From assembly GCF_000090795.2 (NCBI RefSeq), contig NW_003546279.1, positions 13,527-44,280 of the forward strand: 30,754 bases of DNA. The letters run 5' to 3'. The position numbers and the translations under genes are program-made. Below, in pieces: positions 29,843 through 30,754 of the stretch. Position 1 is the first letter of the stretch. Each line of letters begins with the position of its first letter. The DNA is from Amphimedon queenslandica. Taxonomy: Eukaryota; Porifera; Demospongiae; Haplosclerida; Niphatidae. The notes under the pieces were generated by a model. That model was not told the DNA's origin. It searched no databases and saw only the letters and a program-made list of their open reading frames with translations.

Positions 29843-29969
29843 TTGATGATTGACTAATAGCATGATGATCAGGAATTGGCATTTGCTGCCATGCACATGT
29901 ACGTAACTGTACCATAACTTCAATATAATTCAATGACAAAATCATAATAAGACATCCTTTGAAAAGCTA
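29843..29969. repeat. Duplicated 3' flank, copy downstream of receptor 4
   Basis: Counterpart of 19101-19230. It shows that the duplication relating copies 1 and 4 extended past the stop codon. Confidence 0.85.
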
Positions 29970-30053
29970 CTTTATACACAAAAATTTCTAGCACTATGGC
30001 GGACGTCTAATGACTAATTAAAATAGTAACAATTAACAATGGTAGTAAAAAAT

Positions 30054-30754
30054 TTAAAATAATTCAACAACTGATTCACGACTAGCACAGCGTCTAACAT
30101 CAGTAGAACTTGGTACCATAGCTCTTCTTTGTTGATCAACAGTTAGATGTGATTCAGTTACATCTAAAAGAGGATCATCATCATCTTGTTTCTTGAATAA
30201 CTTCTTAATTAGAGCATCATAACATTTCATATGTGATAACTGCAGGTAAAGATGATAAACAACAATCAAAATAAAACTAACAATAAAAACAGATAAACAA
30301 GTATTGTACCAGATAAATACTTTACTCTGATCGGTGAAAGCTATAGATAAAGAAGCCATGGTGCACAAGTTTAATAGAAACCAAAATTCAATGACATTGT
30401 TTAATTTCTTCCCGTACACACCACCAAAAATAAAACTAAGAGAGAGGATAATAGCTGCTATTGCCAATAACAAGACACGTGATTCATTCTTTAAAAAGGT
30501 GACAGTTAAAAGTACTGGTATTCTAGCCACTAGCAGTAGACCAGGCCAGAACCGATACTCATCTTTCATTGGACCACTATAAGCATCAATAATAGGCTTG
30601 AAACGACTCCAGCTTTTAAACAGTTTAAAATGTGACAAATACTTCTCGAGTACTGGATGGCATAAAAGGAACAGTGTGTATGGTATGACAAAGAAAACAG
30701 TCACCAATAGGGCAAATCCAAATAGTCCAGCATGCTTCCCTTTAGCATATTCAA
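30054..30754 (-). CDS. Beta-helix / 8-TM surface protein, copy 4 (C-terminal part, runs off right edge)
   Basis: An open frame from the window edge (EYAKGKHAGLFGFALL) to the stop. It covers membrane segments 4-8 and the tail QDDDDPLLDVTESHLTVD...RESVVELF. It is almost identical to copies 1 and 3 through the membrane region. The tail is closest to copy 1 (shared RRAMVPSSTDVRRCASRES). No disabling change is seen in the visible part. The ectodomain and start lie outside the window. Confidence 0.88.
   Translation of the reverse strand, partial: EYAKGKHAGLFGFALLVTVFFVIPYTLFLLCHPVLEKYLSHFKLFKSWSRFKPIIDAYSGPMKDEYRFWPGLLLVARIPVLLTVTFLKNESRVLLLAIAAIILSLSFIFGGVYGKKLNNVIEFWFLLNLCTMASLSIAFTDQSKVFIWYNTCLSVFIVSFILIVVYHLYLQLSHMKCYDALIKKLFKKQDDDDPLLDVTESHLTVDQQRRAMVPSSTDVRRCASRESVVELF

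Larger units (their letters stand above)
29402..30053. other. Intergenic region between copies 3 and 4
   Basis: No supported gene. It contains an (AT)n tract at 29712-29732 and the duplicated 3' flank of copy 4 at 29843-29969. Confidence 0.55.

Noticed and set aside
1-30754. CRISPR arrays, bacterial operons or prophage
   Set aside because: The genes have spliceosomal introns and animal domain architectures; no regularly spaced short direct repeats are present.

Overview
The window looks like metazoan nuclear DNA, most probably from a demosponge of the Amphimedon type. Its AT content is high and its introns are short GT-AG introns. It holds a complete cullin-9 gene, and its receptor-like family belongs, as far as I recall, to one expanded in sponges and cnidarians. 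The species assignment is inference. Every gene I can support lies on the minus strand.

Left part (22-1050): the 5' portion of a gene encoding an N-terminal death domain followed by a second helical, CARD-like segment. It continues off the left edge. Just upstream of it, about 240 bp away, the stop codon of the next gene is followed by a poly(A) signal.

Centre (1294-18853): one large gene of about 36 exons encoding a cullin-9/PARC orthologue of about 2395 residues. Reading right to left, the order is N-terminal domain, CPH domain, armadillo-like region, DOC/APC10 domain, cullin domain with a neddylation site, RING1-IBR-Rcat (RBR) ligase module and acidic tail. I assembled the exons by hand from splice signals. 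The codon phase closes at every junction and the whole sums to a multiple of three. The introns carry several short terminal-inverted-repeat elements flanked by TA. One is a nest of three elements, two of which carry a tRNA-like core. A tandem repeat of about 180 bp recurs in two introns.

Right part (19272-30754): a tandem array of four copies of an intronless gene of about 1100 codons. The protein has a signal peptide, an N-glycosylation-rich beta-helix ectodomain with Pmp-like GGG[IL] repeats, a cysteine-rich stalk, about eight membrane segments and a conserved C-terminus ending [ED]LF. Copy 1 contains an assembly gap, copy 2 is a clear pseudogene, copy 3 is intact and copy 4 runs off the right edge. 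No function is known to me for this family; a cell-surface receptor, channel or adhesion role is inference.

The cullin-9 and death-domain genes plausibly belong to ubiquitin and apoptotic signalling. Their adjacency alone does not show that they work together.
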